A DNA stretch of 47,066 nucleotides from Atopobiaceae bacterium (GCA_902834555.1 CADFJN010000020.1:1-47066); one strand, 5' to 3'; shown: positions 33,239-41,415, numbered from the stretch's first letter. The notes: generated by a model not told the origin, from the letters alone. Numbers and translations are program-made.

Positions 33239-33958
33239 CTATCCCTCGACGCCCTCACTTCCCACCTGCGCCGCCTTGGCGCGATACGCCGCGGCTATGA
33301 TGGCAACGCACTCCTCGCGGCTAAAGCGCTCACGGTTGAGCACCAGGTCCTTGCCGTCATGCATCTCGCACTTGCCCGCCGAGTAGCGATGGCAGTACAT
33401 CTCGCGGCCCTTCTGCATTCGTCGCACGAGCTTGCGGGCCTCCTTGCGGGTCATGCCGCGTTTCTGGCGCACCACCTCCACGCGGTAGTCCTCGGGCGCC
33501 GTTACCAGCACGGAGATGCGGTTGGGGTTCTCGCGCAAGATGTAGTCGGAGAGCCTGCCAACAAGGATGCAGGGCCCAACAGACCCGAGGTCGCGGATGA
33601 CGCTCGACACGCGCCCAAAGAGCTTGTCGGCAGCCGAGCGGGCGTCGATGCGGTCGGGAAGGAAGGCGCTGAGCTCCGCCGCAAGTCTGGCGTCGTAGGC
33701 GGCAACCTCATCCACGGGCGCGCCCGCGCGCGCGGATGCGCGCACGAGAATCTCGTTGTCGTAGAAGGGCAGGTCAAGCTCCTGGGAGAGCATCTTGCCA
33801 ATCTCGTGCCCCTCGGCGCCAAAGTCCCGCTCGATGGTGATAATCACGGGACTGGGCGCGGGGACCTCGGCCTCGAGCTCCTCGGCCGCCGTTGCATCCG
33901 CCGCGGGCCTCACCGCGAGGGCACCCTTGTCTGTAACCTTGAGACGCTCGTCTGCCAT
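33239..33958 (-). CDS. Cytidylate kinase-like family protein
   Basis: A 239-aa P-loop protein of the cytidylate kinase-like family (PF13189 type), distinct from housekeeping Cmk. The phosphate-binding region is VIITIERDFGAEGHEIGKMLSQEL near residues 38-61, where the loop reads GAEGHEIG instead of a classical Walker A. LDLPFYDNEIL, GPCILVGRLSDYIL and the Arg-rich lid KRGMTRKEARKLVRRM follow. About 35 acidic, Ala-rich residues precede the domain. It is the last gene of the amino-acid ABC importer operon, 15 bases after a permease gene. The true substrate is unknown, and the operon link hints at nutrient sensing. Confidence 0.85.
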   Translation of the reverse strand: MADERLKVTDKGALAVRPAADATAAEELEAEVPAPSPVIITIERDFGAEGHEIGKMLSQELDLPFYDNEILVRASARAGAPVDEVAAYDARLAAELSAFLPDRIDARSAADKLFGRVSSVIRDLGSVGPCILVGRLSDYILRENPNRISVLVTAPEDYRVEVVRQKRGMTRKEARKLVRRMQKGREMYCHRYSAGKCEMHDGKDLVLNRERFSREECVAIIAAAYRAKAAQVGSEGVEG

Positions 33959-33973
33959 GGGTCCTTCTCCTTG

Positions 33974-34621
33974 CTACGCCGCCACAAGCTTTCTCTGATA
34001 CGAGCGCACTGCCAGCGAGATGCTGAAGTTGAGCGCAAAGTACAGCAGGAAGACAAAGCCATACACCAAGAGAATCTGGCTGAGGCTTGTGGTCGAGGCC
34101 ATTATCACCTTGGAACAATACATGAACTCGGCAACGTTGATTCCAGCCAGGTACGAGGAGTCCTTGACAACCGTGGTGCACTGGCCAAAGAGCGCGGGGA
34201 TGATCTTTCGGAACGTCTGGGGCAGGATGATGAGCCGCATCGACTGCAAGAACCCAAAGCCCTGCGACTGCGCCGCCTCGAACTGGCTCTTGGGGACTGA
34301 GTTGAGGCCGCCGCGCACGATCTCGGCCATGACCGCCGAGGTGAAAAGCGTGAACGCGAGCACGGAGATGAGCACGTCGTTGCCGTTGACGGTGAAGTAC
34401 ACAAAGAGGATCCACAGCAGGTTGGGGGTGCAGCGGAACAGCTCGATGTAGGCACTCGCAATGACGGAGAGCACGCGCAACCGCCCACGGCAGTACTGCT
34501 TCACCATGGCCAGCACGGTGCCAACGATGATGGAGAAGACAATCGCCAAGACCGAAATGAGGATGGTCTTGCCAAATCCCCTCAGGATAAAGGCAAGGTT
34601 GGTAGCAGAGAAGACCTCCAT
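33974..34621 (-). CDS. Amino-acid ABC transporter permease (second)
   Basis: A 215-aa polar-amino-acid permease of the HisM/GlnP type with about five helices. The ATPase-contact EAA loop is FEAAQSQGFGFLQSMRLIILPQ. The start MEVFSATNLAFILRG leads into the first helix. The gene begins 3 bases after the other permease's stop with GGAGGCG upstream, so a heterodimeric channel is likely. Substrate class is inferred from the operon's binding protein. Confidence 0.92.
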   Translation of the reverse strand: MEVFSATNLAFILRGFGKTILISVLAIVFSIIVGTVLAMVKQYCRGRLRVLSVIASAYIELFRCTPNLLWILFVYFTVNGNDVLISVLAFTLFTSAVMAEIVRGGLNSVPKSQFEAAQSQGFGFLQSMRLIILPQTFRKIIPALFGQCTTVVKDSSYLAGINVAEFMYCSKVIMASTTSLSQILLVYGFVFLLYFALNFSISLAVRSYQRKLVAA

Positions 34622-34624
34622 CTC

Positions 34625-35365
34625 CTACGCCTCCCTTCCGGCGGCGGCAGCCGCCACCTTGCGGCGATGGCGCCGCGGCGTCTTGTTGGAGTTCTTCTCC
34701 AGGTGCTGGACGAGGAGCGCCAGAGGCAGGCAGATGATGAAGTACAGGAAGCAGCACATGATGTAGCCCTGCAGGTAGCCAGAGGTGGAAACGAAGTTGT
34801 CCGCGTTGTACATGAGGTCGCCACCGGCGATGAGGGCAAGCACTGACGTGTTCTTGATCAGGTTGAGCGCCTGGTTGCAGAGAGGCGGCAAGATGATGCG
34901 GAAGGTCTGCGGGAGGATGACGTAGCGGTACGCCTGCACGCGCGAGAAGCCCTGGGAGAGCGCAGCCTCCATCTGCCCGTGCGGCACTGCCTCGATGCCC
35001 TGGCGGATCACCTCGGAGACATAGGCCGCATGGTAGAGGCCCACACCCACCGAGCCCAGCACAAACGGCGCGATGCGCACCGGCGTGGGGGCGTTCGTGA
35101 TGCTTTGCAGGACCAGCGGCCCCGCAGCGTACATGAAGAACACCTGCACCGGAAGCGGCGTGTTCTGATAGAACTCAACGTATACGCGGCTGATGCCGCG
35201 AAGAACCTTTATGTGCGTAGTCGAGAAGATGCCAAGTATGGTGCCCAGCACGAGGGCAAGAATCAGGGCGGCTACCACAACCTGGAGCGTGAAGCCAAAG
35301 CCCTCCCAAAACGTGTCCATGCTGGCAAAGGTCGCCTGCCAGCGCACGGGATCAAAAAGGTCCAT
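34625..35365 (-). CDS. Amino-acid ABC transporter permease (first)
   Basis: A 246-aa permease of the same family. The EAA loop is MEAALSQGFSRVQAYRYVILPQ. Helices begin near residue 20 (FGFTLQVVVAALILALVLG), and the C-terminus is basic (KTPRRHRRK). It has the FYQNTPLPVQVFFMY segment conserved in GlnP/ArtQ-like permeases. It lies between the binding-protein gene and the second permease gene. Confidence 0.92.
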   Translation of the reverse strand: MDLFDPVRWQATFASMDTFWEGFGFTLQVVVAALILALVLGTILGIFSTTHIKVLRGISRVYVEFYQNTPLPVQVFFMYAAGPLVLQSITNAPTPVRIAPFVLGSVGVGLYHAAYVSEVIRQGIEAVPHGQMEAALSQGFSRVQAYRYVILPQTFRIILPPLCNQALNLIKNTSVLALIAGGDLMYNADNFVSTSGYLQGYIMCCFLYFIICLPLALLVQHLEKNSNKTPRRHRRKVAAAAAGREA

Positions 35366-35386
35366 CCGTTCCTCCTCATGCGGCCG

Positions 35387-36277
35387 CTACAGCAGACCCC
35401 AGTTGCTAACTTCCTCGTCGAGCCATCCGCTGGCCTGGCACTCCTGGACGACCTCCTCGCAGGTCTGCGAGGAGTCGCAGCCCTTCTTGGTGGCGATGCC
35501 GTAGTCCTGCTGGCCAAACTTGATGTCGGGCAGGAGCAGCTCGTTCGTGTCGTCCTTGTAGCCGCTCAGGATGGATCGGTCCACCGAGAAGACGTCGATG
35601 TTGTAGGAGTCGAGCGCGATCTTGAGCGTGGAGTAGTCCGGAAACTGCAGGTACTTCGGGGTGATGTCGGCTCCCTGGTCCTGGAGCATCTTCTGGATGT
35701 TGGTCATGGTGCTGGAGCCCTGGGAGACGCCGATGTAGGCGCCGTCGAGTTCCTCGAGGCTCGAGAACCTCCCCCTCTTCACGAGCATGCCAATGTAGTC
35801 GGAGCGGTACGGATCGGTGAAGTCCCAGCTCTTCTTGCGCTCGTCGGTAATGGTGTAGGTGGCGCACACGAGGTCGAGCTGGTCGTTGTCGATGAGCGGG
35901 CCGCGGGTCTTGGGCGTGACATCGGTGAAGGCCACAAGGTCGTTTGCCTTGGCGTCATCGTAGCTGCAGCCAAAGACCTTGGCCGCCACCTGATAGCACA
36001 GGTCGATCTCCATGCCCTGGTACGTGCCCGTGGCGGGGTCGAGGTAGCCGTATCCTGGGATGTCCTTCTTGACGCCGCACTTGAGGGTCCCGCGGCTCTG
36101 GATGGTCGAGAGCTTGGAGTCGCCCGAGCTTCCCGACTGGCTGCCGCCGTCCGAGCAGCCGGCGAGAAGCCCCGCGCCCGCGATGCCCAAGGCGCAGGCG
36201 CCCGCGACGTGAAGGAACTGCCTGCGCGTGAGACGGCCCGGTTCTTCTCGCAGACGGTATGTAGTCATCCTCGTCAC
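35387..36277 (-). CDS. Amino-acid ABC substrate-binding lipoprotein, Tat-type signal
   Basis: A 296-aa family 3 solute-binding protein for polar amino acids. The N-terminus has a twin-arginine motif, TRRQFLH, a hydrophobic stretch and a lipobox LLAGC; the lipidated Cys lies near residue 42, so export is probably folded through Tat with anchoring to the membrane. The mature part shows GTLKCGVKKDIPGYGYLD and YQGMEIDLCYQVAAKVFG, typical of GlnH/ArtJ-like proteins. The start is probably GTG 36277 (AGGAAC upstream); an ATG at 36268 is the alternative. It follows the ATPase gene by 5 bases. Confidence 0.9.
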   Translation of the reverse strand: MTRMTTYRLREEPGRLTRRQFLHVAGACALGIAGAGLLAGCSDGGSQSGSSGDSKLSTIQSRGTLKCGVKKDIPGYGYLDPATGTYQGMEIDLCYQVAAKVFGCSYDDAKANDLVAFTDVTPKTRGPLIDNDQLDLVCATYTITDERKKSWDFTDPYRSDYIGMLVKRGRFSSLEELDGAYIGVSQGSSTMTNIQKMLQDQGADITPKYLQFPDYSTLKIALDSYNIDVFSVDRSILSGYKDDTNELLLPDIKFGQQDYGIATKKGCDSSQTCEEVVQECQASGWLDEEVSNWGLL

Positions 36278-36282
36278 CGTTC

Positions 36283-37014
36283 CTAGTGGATGATCTTGTC
36301 GAGAAATGCCTGCACGCGGGGATTGTCCGGGTGCTCGAAGAAGTGCTCCGGCGTGCCCTCCTCGATGATGTGGCCGTCGTCCATGAAGACGATGCGGTCC
36401 GCCACCTCGCGGGCAAAGCCCATCTCGTGAGTCACGCAGAGCATCGTGATGTTCTGGTGGGCAAGCTCGATCATGACATCGAGCACCTCCTGGACCATCT
36501 CTGGATCGAGAGCGGAGGTCGGCTCGTCAAAGAGGATGATCGGCTGCTTGGTGCACATTGCCCGCGCGATGGCCACGCGCTGCTGCTGCCCGCCAGAGAG
36601 GTTCTGCGGGTACTCGTCTGCCTTATGGGCGAGGCCAACGCGCTCGAGCGCGGACATTGCCGTTGCCTCCGCCTCCTGCTTCGACTTGCCTTGCAGCTTG
36701 ATGGGGGCAATGGTGAGATTGCCCAGTACCGTCATGTTTGGATAAAGGTTGAACTGCTGAAACACCATGGAGGAATACTTGCGTGCCATCTCCAGATGGT
36801 TCTTCCGCGTGAGCACGGTACCGTCGATGATCACCTGGCCCGAGCTGGGCTCCTCGAGGAAGTCCACGCAGCGGATGAGCGTCGACTTGCCGGAGCCGGA
36901 GGGGCCGAGGATGACGACCTTCTCGCCCTCCTCGACGGAGAGGTTGACGTCCTTCAGGACGTGGAGGTCGCCAAAGAACTTGTTGAGGTTCTTGATTTCG
37001 ATGAACGCAGACAT
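36283..37014 (-). CDS. Amino-acid ABC transporter ATP-binding protein
   Basis: A 243-aa GlnQ-type ATPase that powers the importer encoded downstream. Walker A is ILGPSGSGKSTLIRC, the Q-loop is VFQQFNLYPNMTV, the signature is LSGGQQQRVAIARA, Walker B is PIILFDEPTSALD and the switch His is in VTHEMGFA. ATG 37014 has GAGGAAGGGG upstream. It is first in a five-gene operon: ATPase, binding protein, two permeases, cytidylate-kinase-like protein. Confidence 0.95.
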   Translation of the reverse strand: MSAFIEIKNLNKFFGDLHVLKDVNLSVEEGEKVVILGPSGSGKSTLIRCVDFLEEPSSGQVIIDGTVLTRKNHLEMARKYSSMVFQQFNLYPNMTVLGNLTIAPIKLQGKSKQEAEATAMSALERVGLAHKADEYPQNLSGGQQQRVAIARAMCTKQPIILFDEPTSALDPEMVQEVLDVMIELAHQNITMLCVTHEMGFAREVADRIVFMDDGHIIEEGTPEHFFEHPDNPRVQAFLDKIIH

Positions 37015-37239
37015 GCTGCCGCCCCTTCCTCATGCTGGAACAGAGGGACCCGCCCGTCATGCCATGCCGGCAACCCGGTGCAGCTGCGCCCCTTTTTTCG
37101 CCTAGGATTCCCGCTTTTCATAATGAATGCGATGCCTGGGCGAGCCGCCTGTCATGCCCGATATGTTTACGCAGGTGAAAAGGGTGTTACCAAGGATTAA
37201 CTTGCGACCGGGCCGTCGCTGAGGGTCATTTTGGTGTGG

Positions 37240-38532
37240 CTAGCGATTCTCTCCAGGCGCCTGGCCAGCGGCGGCACAACGGGCGTCCTTCTCGCCGTCA
37301 CGGCGCGTGAGCAGGAGAAACGCCACAGAGAGAACTGCCACCACGGCCGAGGCAGCAAACAGCGTCCCCTGCACCCCCAGCACGTTTGCCACCAGCGGCG
37401 CCACAAGCAGTGGCAGGGTCCCCGCGCTATTGGTACCCGCGTTCATGACAGATGTCACGCGCCCCACGTACGAGACGTCGCAGCTGCGTTGCAGGATGGT
37501 GTCCTTCACGGGCCGCATGGCGCCAAAGCCAAGACCGGTCACGAGCTGGCCCACCACGGCAACGGCCACGTTTGCCGTGCCCACGTAGATCATGGAACCC
37601 ACGCCAGTCACCAGCAGCAAGACGGAAAGCATCCCCAGCGTAAGCCGCCTTGTTGGAAACCGCAGAACCAGCAGCGACCCTGCCGTTGCGCCCACGCCGG
37701 CACAGGCGGAAAGCCAGCCCATCCACTCGCCGCTCACGCACAGCACGTCTCGGTAGAAAAGCGACTCGAGCGAGTCAAAGGCGCCGTAGGCAAAGAAGCC
37801 CAGGAAGTAGAGAAGGAAGAGCATGCGCAGGGTCCTGTGCGAGAAGGTCACGCGAAAGCCCTCGGCGAGCTGGCGCCAGAAGCCTTCGTGCGCGGCGGGC
37901 TTCTCGCCTGTTGCGTGGCTTGCGCGCTGGCGGGCAACGGTACCCGGTGCCTCAGGCGTTGCCCAGACAAGCGCGGCGGCGAGAAGCGACGCAACGGGGA
38001 TGGTGACAAAGCAAGCCTGGTTGGTGGAAAGCGTGGTCACGAAGCCGCCAATGAGCGGCCCCACGATGACCGCCACCGAGACGGCGGTGCCGCACAGGCT
38101 GTTCATGCGCTTGAGCTCGCGCGGGCGAGCGGTGAGGAAGCGCGGGTAGGCGCTCACGGTGGTGCCGCAGAAGCCGTCGGCCAGCCCCTCGAGTGTCGAG
38201 ACGATGGCGAGCATGGGATAGCTCAGGGGCATGAGCAGAGCAAAGATGCCGAGAAGCGCAAAGCCCGCGAGCGAGGCTGCGAGGGTGATGCGCGGGCCCA
38301 CGCGGTCTGTGACCACGCCAGCGAGGGCGCCGCCCACCACCAGGGCAACGTTGAGCAGTATGACGAGGGCGGAGACCTCAAAGGCACCAGCGCCGAGCTG
38401 GTAGGTGGCGCAGCCGATGAGACCCACAAAATACGTGGCGGTGAAGCACACCACAAGCAGGAAGTTCGCAAGGACAAGACGGCGCGTAGGCGTGAGGAGG
38501 GTGCGCCGAACGGGACGAGAGAAAGAAGGCAT
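37240..38532 (-). CDS. MFS transporter
   Basis: A 430-aa major facilitator protein with about twelve predicted helices split by a charged central loop (VARQRASHATGEKPAAHEG, residues about 205-225). The loop-2/3 motif typical of the superfamily appears as GVVTDRVGPR near residue 77. The basic N-terminus (RPVRRTLLTPTRR) is cytoplasmic. It resembles drug or metabolite exporters but substrate cannot be read. ATG 38532 follows GGAG by 5 bases. A short ORF with an excellent ribosome site lies in its leader at 38596-38631. It diverges from the toxin-antitoxin pair. Confidence 0.88.
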   Translation of the reverse strand: MPSFSRPVRRTLLTPTRRLVLANFLLVVCFTATYFVGLIGCATYQLGAGAFEVSALVILLNVALVVGGALAGVVTDRVGPRITLAASLAGFALLGIFALLMPLSYPMLAIVSTLEGLADGFCGTTVSAYPRFLTARPRELKRMNSLCGTAVSVAVIVGPLIGGFVTTLSTNQACFVTIPVASLLAAALVWATPEAPGTVARQRASHATGEKPAAHEGFWRQLAEGFRVTFSHRTLRMLFLLYFLGFFAYGAFDSLESLFYRDVLCVSGEWMGWLSACAGVGATAGSLLVLRFPTRRLTLGMLSVLLLVTGVGSMIYVGTANVAVAVVGQLVTGLGFGAMRPVKDTILQRSCDVSYVGRVTSVMNAGTNSAGTLPLLVAPLVANVLGVQGTLFAASAVVAVLSVAFLLLTRRDGEKDARCAAAGQAPGENR

Positions 38533-38595
38533 GGGTTCTCCAAGGATTTGGCGGCGAGAAGGACGTAGCCCCGTCTTGGGGCGGGCGGCGCATCG

Positions 38596-38631
38596 CTACT
38601 CGGCGAGCCGTCCTCCTGCAACCCCTGCCAT
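38596..38631 (-). CDS. Possible 11-codon leader peptide before the MFS gene
   Basis: AAGGAGG lies 5 bases before an ATG at 38631 that opens MAGVAGGRLAE and stops at 38596. It ends 63 bases before the MFS start, with a small GCCCC/GGGGC hairpin (38568-38582) between. Leader peptides of this kind control some antibiotic-inducible exporters by ribosome stalling. That role here is inference, and chance is possible. Confidence 0.35.
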   Translation of the reverse strand: MAGVAGGRLAE

Positions 38632-38714
38632 AAGTGCCTCCTTGGTTTGCCAACGTTCGTACGATGGTACGCGCGTGCCGCTCACCGCGCAAGGAGGTGG
38701 TTGGGGTATTATTG

Positions 38715-38730
38715 TCCCATGATTATGGGA
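38715..38730. promoter_or_regulatory. Operator-like palindrome before the antitoxin gene
   Basis: TCCCAT and ATGGGA flank GATT. It lies between a TATTAT -10-like box (38707-38712) and the antitoxin ribosome site, the expected place for antitoxin autoregulation. The -35 is weak. Confidence 0.5.
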
Positions 38731-38744
38731 TTGGAGGTTTTCTC

Positions 38745-39011
38745 ATGCAGATGGTACCTGTCAAAGAACTCAAGGACACGGCAAAGATTTCCAGGCTTTG
38801 CCAGGAGTCGCATGAGCCAGTGCATGTGACAAAGAACGGTCACCCCGACATGGTAATCATGAGTGCCGAGACCTATGAAAAGCTCGAGCAGGCAGCGCAG
38901 GTGGGACGTCTGGTATCTCTCGTGCAAGAAGGCATCAATGCTGTTGAACGAGGCGAATGCCAGGATGCCTTCGAAGCAGTTGCATCCATCAGGAGCAAGT
39001 ATGGGCTATAG
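38745..39011 (+). CDS. Phd/YefM-family antitoxin
   Basis: An 88-aa antitoxin. The N-terminal DNA-binding half, VPVKELKDTAKISRLCQESHEPVHVTKNGHPDMVIMSAETYEKL in overall pattern (core VTKNGHPDMVIMS), matches the Phd/YefM fold; the C-terminal half (residues about 50-88) should wrap the toxin. ATG 38745 has GGAGG 7 bases upstream. It overlaps the toxin gene by 11 bases, the usual coupling. AT content is higher than in neighbouring genes, which suggests horizontal gain. The palindrome at 38715 is its likely operator. Confidence 0.9.
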   Translation: MQMVPVKELKDTAKISRLCQESHEPVHVTKNGHPDMVIMSAETYEKLEQAAQVGRLVSLVQEGINAVERGECQDAFEAVASIRSKYGL

Positions 39012-39324
39012 GGTAATAGTCTCCGACCCTGCCAGCAAAGATCTTGAGGCCGCAATCAGTTACATTGCAATAACGCTGCAGGCACCCTCAGCAGCAACAT
39101 CGCTTCTCGATACATATGAGGAAAAGCTGACGCTTCTCGCGGACAACCCCAGACTTTTTGGTGTCGACCTGCTTCTGAGCGAGGCGATAAACGCTCAGAT
39201 TCGCAGATGCGCTGTGAAACGGTATGAAATCTACTACACCATCAACGATGCAGAAAAGGTCGTCACTATCGTTGCCTTCGCGCATGGGCTCAGAGACATG
39301 CCCCACCTCATGAATGAAAGGTAG
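39001..39324 (+). CDS. RelE/ParE-superfamily toxin
   Basis: A 107-aa toxin with the RelE/ParE pattern: YRVIVSDPASKDLEAAISYIA at the N-terminus, and the C-terminal strand pair RRCAVKRYEIYYTINDAEKVVTIVAFAHG. Members either cleave mRNA at the ribosome (RelE) or poison gyrase (ParE); a helical DLEAAISYIA start with an internal spacer fits ParE-like or Phd-partnered types, and the target is not decided. ATG 39001 has AGGAG 6 bases upstream within the antitoxin gene. Confidence 0.88.
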   Translation: MGYRVIVSDPASKDLEAAISYIAITLQAPSAATSLLDTYEEKLTLLADNPRLFGVDLLLSEAINAQIRRCAVKRYEIYYTINDAEKVVTIVAFAHGLRDMPHLMNER

Positions 39325-39345
39325 TCAAGCACGTCTCTCCAGATG

Positions 39346-40629
39346 CTAGCTCTCCGCGTAGATGCCCACGAGCGCCTGGAGCACGTCAACCATGGTCTCC
39401 AGCTCGCGCACCGGCACGAACTCGGTCACGCCGTGAGCGTTGTGGTAGCAGGCCGAGAGGTTCGCGCACGGCAGGCCGCGGAAGGAGAGCTGCGCGCCAT
39501 CGGTGCCGCCACGCATGGGGACCGTCCGCATGGTGACGCCGCAGGCAGCATACGCCCGACGCGCGGACTCGATGAGGTGCGCGTTCTCGGGGCGGGTTAT
39601 GACCTCGGCCATGTTGCGATACTGGTCGCGGATCTCGATGGAGAGCACGGGCTGGGCGGCCGCCGCGGACGGGCGCAGCGCGTACTCCTCGTTCACCTGG
39701 GCCACGGCCGAGCGGAGCAGGTCCTTTCTCGCCTCAAAGCGGTTGCGGTCGTGGTCGCGGATGATGTAGTCCGCACGGGCATCCTCGCAGTTTCCCTCAA
39801 TGCGCTCCAGGTAGAAGAAGCCCTCGCGGTCCTGCGTGAACTCCGGGCGGTCCTGGGACGGAATGAGCTGGTGCACGCGGAGCAGCGCCTCGGAGGCGTT
39901 GACCATCACGTCCTTCGCGGTGCCGGTGTGGACCGAGCGCCCGTTGGCGCGGATGGTCGCCTCGGCAGCGTTGAACGTCTCGTAGCAAAACTCGCCCAGG
40001 GGGCCTGCGTCGATGGTGTAGCCGTAGGCAGCACCCAGCGCGTCAAGGTCGAGCAGCGCTGCGCCATGGCCGATCTCCTCGTCAGGGACAAACGCCAGCG
40101 CAAGCGCCGGATGCGGGATGGCGGGGTCCTCGGAAAGGCGTGCGAGAAGTGAGACGACCATGGCCACGGCGGCCTTGTCATCTCCGCCGAGAAGCGACGT
40201 GCCATCCGAGGTGACAAGGTCCTCGCCAATAAGCTCTTTGAGCTCCGGGCTTGCAGCGGGGTCGAGGGCGACTTCGGCGCCGTCGCGGCCGCGGCCCAGG
40301 ACAAGCCGTCCGCCCTCGTAGCGCTTGACCTGCGGGTGGACCGGGCTACCGTAGGTCTGCCACGCGGTGTCGAGATGGCAGCAAAACGCGAGCGCGGGGC
40401 GCTTCTCGGCGCCGGCGCTTGCGGGCCAGTGAGCAGTGACGTATGCGTGGTCGTCGAGCGTGACGTCTTGGGCGCCAAGGTCGCGCAGGTCGGCGGCCAC
40501 AACGCGTGCCATATCGAACTGGGCTGGGGTCGAGGGTACCGTTTGCGCGGTGCGCGGATCCGACTGCGAGGGAACCTCGCAATACCTCACGAACCTCTCG
40601 AGCACGTCACTTGTCGCCTTGCGTCCCAT
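39346..40629 (-). CDS. pepT: Peptidase T (tripeptidase)
   Basis: A 427-aa M20B aminotripeptidase that removes N-terminal residues from tripeptides in the cytoplasm. The di-zinc ligands are visible: His in CCHLDTA, the bridging Asp in LLGGDDKAA, Glu in FVPDEEIGHGA, Asp in YTIDAG and the last His in YHNAHGVTEF. The lid/dimerisation insertion lies between about residues 210 and 325. The family usually has HMDTAPD in the first site; here it reads HLDTAWQTYG, a modest change. It is a single gene, convergent with the toxin. Confidence 0.93.
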   Translation of the reverse strand: MGRKATSDVLERFVRYCEVPSQSDPRTAQTVPSTPAQFDMARVVAADLRDLGAQDVTLDDHAYVTAHWPASAGAEKRPALAFCCHLDTAWQTYGSPVHPQVKRYEGGRLVLGRGRDGAEVALDPAASPELKELIGEDLVTSDGTSLLGGDDKAAVAMVVSLLARLSEDPAIPHPALALAFVPDEEIGHGAALLDLDALGAAYGYTIDAGPLGEFCYETFNAAEATIRANGRSVHTGTAKDVMVNASEALLRVHQLIPSQDRPEFTQDREGFFYLERIEGNCEDARADYIIRDHDRNRFEARKDLLRSAVAQVNEEYALRPSAAAAQPVLSIEIRDQYRNMAEVITRPENAHLIESARRAYAACGVTMRTVPMRGGTDGAQLSFRGLPCANLSACYHNAHGVTEFVPVRELETMVDVLQALVGIYAES

Positions 40630-40904
40630 GCGGTGGTACCTCTCCCCTAGCGCTTACGGCAGGCCGCGGCTGCTGCGGCCGCGCGCACGCCCTTCCCGGA
40701 TGACTACCCTAGCGCAATGCGCCCGGCACTTCTCGGCACACGTCTCGCGGCGCGCGATAACTGCGCCGCTGGAACGCCACGCGGTAATGGTGCCGCCGAA
40801 ATGGCGCACGGCAACGATGCCGGGAAGGACAGGACCAAAATCTTCGCTCGGGCGAGATTCTGGCGCCCGAGGGCGCGTTATCGAAGCAATCGCGTACGAA
40901 AGGG

Positions 40905-40935
40905 GCCTTCCGGCGCCGTTTTCTCACCGGAGGGC
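40905..40935. repeat. Stem-loop, CCGG family
   Basis: GCCTTCCGG (40905-40913) pairs with CCGGAGGGC (40927-40935) at 8 of 9 positions; the loop includes GTTTTCTCA. Confidence 0.5.
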
Positions 40936-41120
40936 GAGTTTCCGCAGCGTCGGCGAGAGCTGCCGCCAGCCGTGCGTCGATAAGGGCCACCGGTCGCACG
41001 CCGGCGCTCCGAGAAGCGCCGACCGCGGCCACCCCGCCGCGCCACAAGCCGCCGACCCCAACAAAATGCCCCCTTAGCCGTAGGAATTTGTGAAACCGCC
41101 GAGAAACCCGTCCCTCACCC

Positions 41121-41148
41121 TTGCCTTCTATTTCCTACAAACTAGTAT
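41121..41148 (+). promoter_or_regulatory. Probable suf operon promoter
   Basis: TTGCCT (41121-41126), 16-base spacer, TAGTAT (41143-41148), in an AT-rich island. The spacer and flank (TTTCCTACAAACTAG) are a plausible Rrf2/IscR operator, but no clear dyad is visible. Confidence 0.45.
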
Positions 41149-41188
41149 GAATTAGGTCGCAAGGGGTACCCTCGGGTTAGGCCGCGTG

Positions 41189-41298
41189 GGACACTCCCCA
41201 CAGGTGGCCCAAAGCACTCTCGCGAGCAACCCAAGGCACCTTCGCGGGCAGACCAACAATCTCCCGCAGGCAGTCCAGGGCACCCCACGAGTGCCCAA
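41189..41298. repeat. Five degenerate 22-bp tandem units in the suf leader
   Basis: Units at 41189-41211, 41212-41233, 41234-41255, 41256-41277 and 41278-41298. Minus-strand unit pattern: TGG, then YTGCC or similar, then YGCGRGAG, then GYYT. The three central units are exactly 22 bases. They lie within the predicted 5' untranslated region of sufC. Confidence 0.6.
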
Positions 41299-41415
41299 CC
41301 ACCAAACGCGACTAGAAAGGAACGCACGCGAGCCGGCTCGCCGACCCCGTGCGGGGAGAGGAAACCTGCGTCCGCAGCCAGACAGCCGCAGGCGCATTCG
41401 AGCTAGGAGAACAGC

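Larger units (their letters stand above)
40630..41415. other. Long intergenic region and suf leader
   Basis: A 786-base gap with no supported gene. The left part (to about 41100) is GC-rich, with a hairpin at 40905-40935 and three CGAGAA/TTCTCG hexamers. The right part is distinctly AT-richer around a promoter at 41121-41148, followed by a leader of roughly 260 bases containing the 22-bp tandem units at 41189-41298. Confidence 0.6.

Noticed and set aside
40630..41100. Possible small genes between pepT and suf
   Set aside because: Several short frames exist but none has both a ribosome site and protein-like composition.
41142..41327. A 61-codon minus-strand frame in the suf leader
   Set aside because: Its apparent Cys/Gly-rich periodicity comes from the 22-bp tandem units, and it has no ribosome site.
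41155..41415. T-box or known riboswitch in the suf leader
   Set aside because: No T-box consensus, specifier loop or recognised riboswitch core could be found; only the tandem units are evident.
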